Shown here piece after piece: positions 7,135 through 7,191 of a DNA stretch of 7,191 nucleotides. The position numbers and the translations under genes are program-made. Positions within the stretch are counted from its first letter, which is position 1, and the number at the start of each line of letters is the position of its first letter. Origin of the DNA: a bacterium (GTDB lineage Bacteria > Patescibacteriota > Minisyncoccia > Phycocordibacterales > PALSA-1337); the NCBI GenBank assembly GCA_030648705.1, contig JAUSHF010000024.1, positions 1 to 7,191 on the forward strand. Reading direction: 5' to 3'. The notes under the pieces were generated by a model, which did not search any database, was not told where the DNA came from, and saw nothing but the letters and a program-made list of their open reading frames with translations.

Positions 7135-7148
7135 TTAAGAGTAACTGA

Positions 7149-7157
7149 ATTATATCA
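7149..7157 (-). promoter_or_regulatory. Predicted extended -10 promoter of the operon
   Basis: On the minus strand TGATATAAT gives a perfect extended -10 (TGN followed by TATAAT), 14 bases before the ATG at 7134. Transcription would begin around 7142, leaving a leader of roughly 8 bases. No good -35 hexamer is visible 16-18 bases upstream, where the sequence is AT-rich; extended -10 promoters tolerate this. It is the only promoter-like match with an extended motif found near a gene start and is well placed to drive all seven genes. The rest of the 57-base edge region shows no GC-rich hairpin. A short minus-strand frame open from the edge (7190) ends in TGA at 7155-7157 and could be the tail of an upstream gene, but 11 codons are too few to judge. 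Confidence 0.5.
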
Positions 7158-7191
7158 GATAAATGTTAAAAAATTATCATCTTTGTGGAAA

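Noticed and set aside
7155..7190. C-terminal end of an upstream minus-strand gene
   Set aside because: Only about 11 open codons before a TGA are visible, which is expected by chance; the frame also ends within the predicted promoter.
1..7191. Recoding of TGA as glycine, as in Gracilibacteria/SR1
   Set aside because: All genes read through in the standard code with GGN glycines and no in-frame TGA. Absence of TGA among the few visible stop codons is too small a sample to mean anything.

Overview
The window is AT-rich and carries a single-strand, tightly packed gene cluster: seven genes, all on the minus strand, with gaps of 46 bases or fewer and one 1-base overlap. Gene content and sequence style point to a member of the Candidate Phyla Radiation (Patescibacteria), most probably a Paceibacteria/Parcubacteria-type genome. 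The main pointers are a PrgI-family protein with its VPQFIEIEDKIFGPLT signature, a stand-alone TraC/VirB4 N-terminal-like protein followed directly by a VirB4 ATPase, a VirB6/TrbL-like polytopic protein, and a thrombospondin-type-3 calcium-repeat membrane protein. The taxonomic call rests on remembered family resemblance, not on a database search. The standard bacterial code fits: every complete gene ends in TAA or TAG and glycines use GGN codons.

Read in the direction of transcription (high to low coordinates), the layout is as follows. 7191-7135: leader with a perfect extended -10 promoter element. 7134-6157: membrane-anchored protein with two TSP3-type calcium loops. 6155-4608: secreted protein with eight cysteines, function unknown. 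4561-2537: VirB6/TrbL-like membrane protein with a long soluble C-terminal half. 2497-2015: small soluble protein of unknown function. 2000-1566: PrgI-family membrane protein. 1566-934: stand-alone TraC/VirB4 N-terminal-like domain. 929-1: VirB4-family ATPase, cut by the window edge just after its Walker A motif and IDPEKEY motif.

Together these look like the core of a type IV secretion-like apparatus of the reduced, PrgI/VirB4/VirB6 kind known from Gram-positive conjugation systems. VirB4 would supply energy at the cytoplasmic face, PrgI and the VirB6-like protein would form the membrane platform, and the first two products would be its exported or extracytoplasmic parts. No relaxase, VirD4 coupling protein, VirB8 or cell-wall hydrolase is visible here, so whether the machine moves DNA, takes it up or contacts a host cell cannot be decided. 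None of the seven starts has a recognisable Shine-Dalgarno sequence, and the predicted promoter places the transcript start only a few bases before the first ATG. No RNA genes, mobile elements, CRISPR arrays or intrinsic terminators were seen, and there is no gene-free stretch longer than 57 bases.
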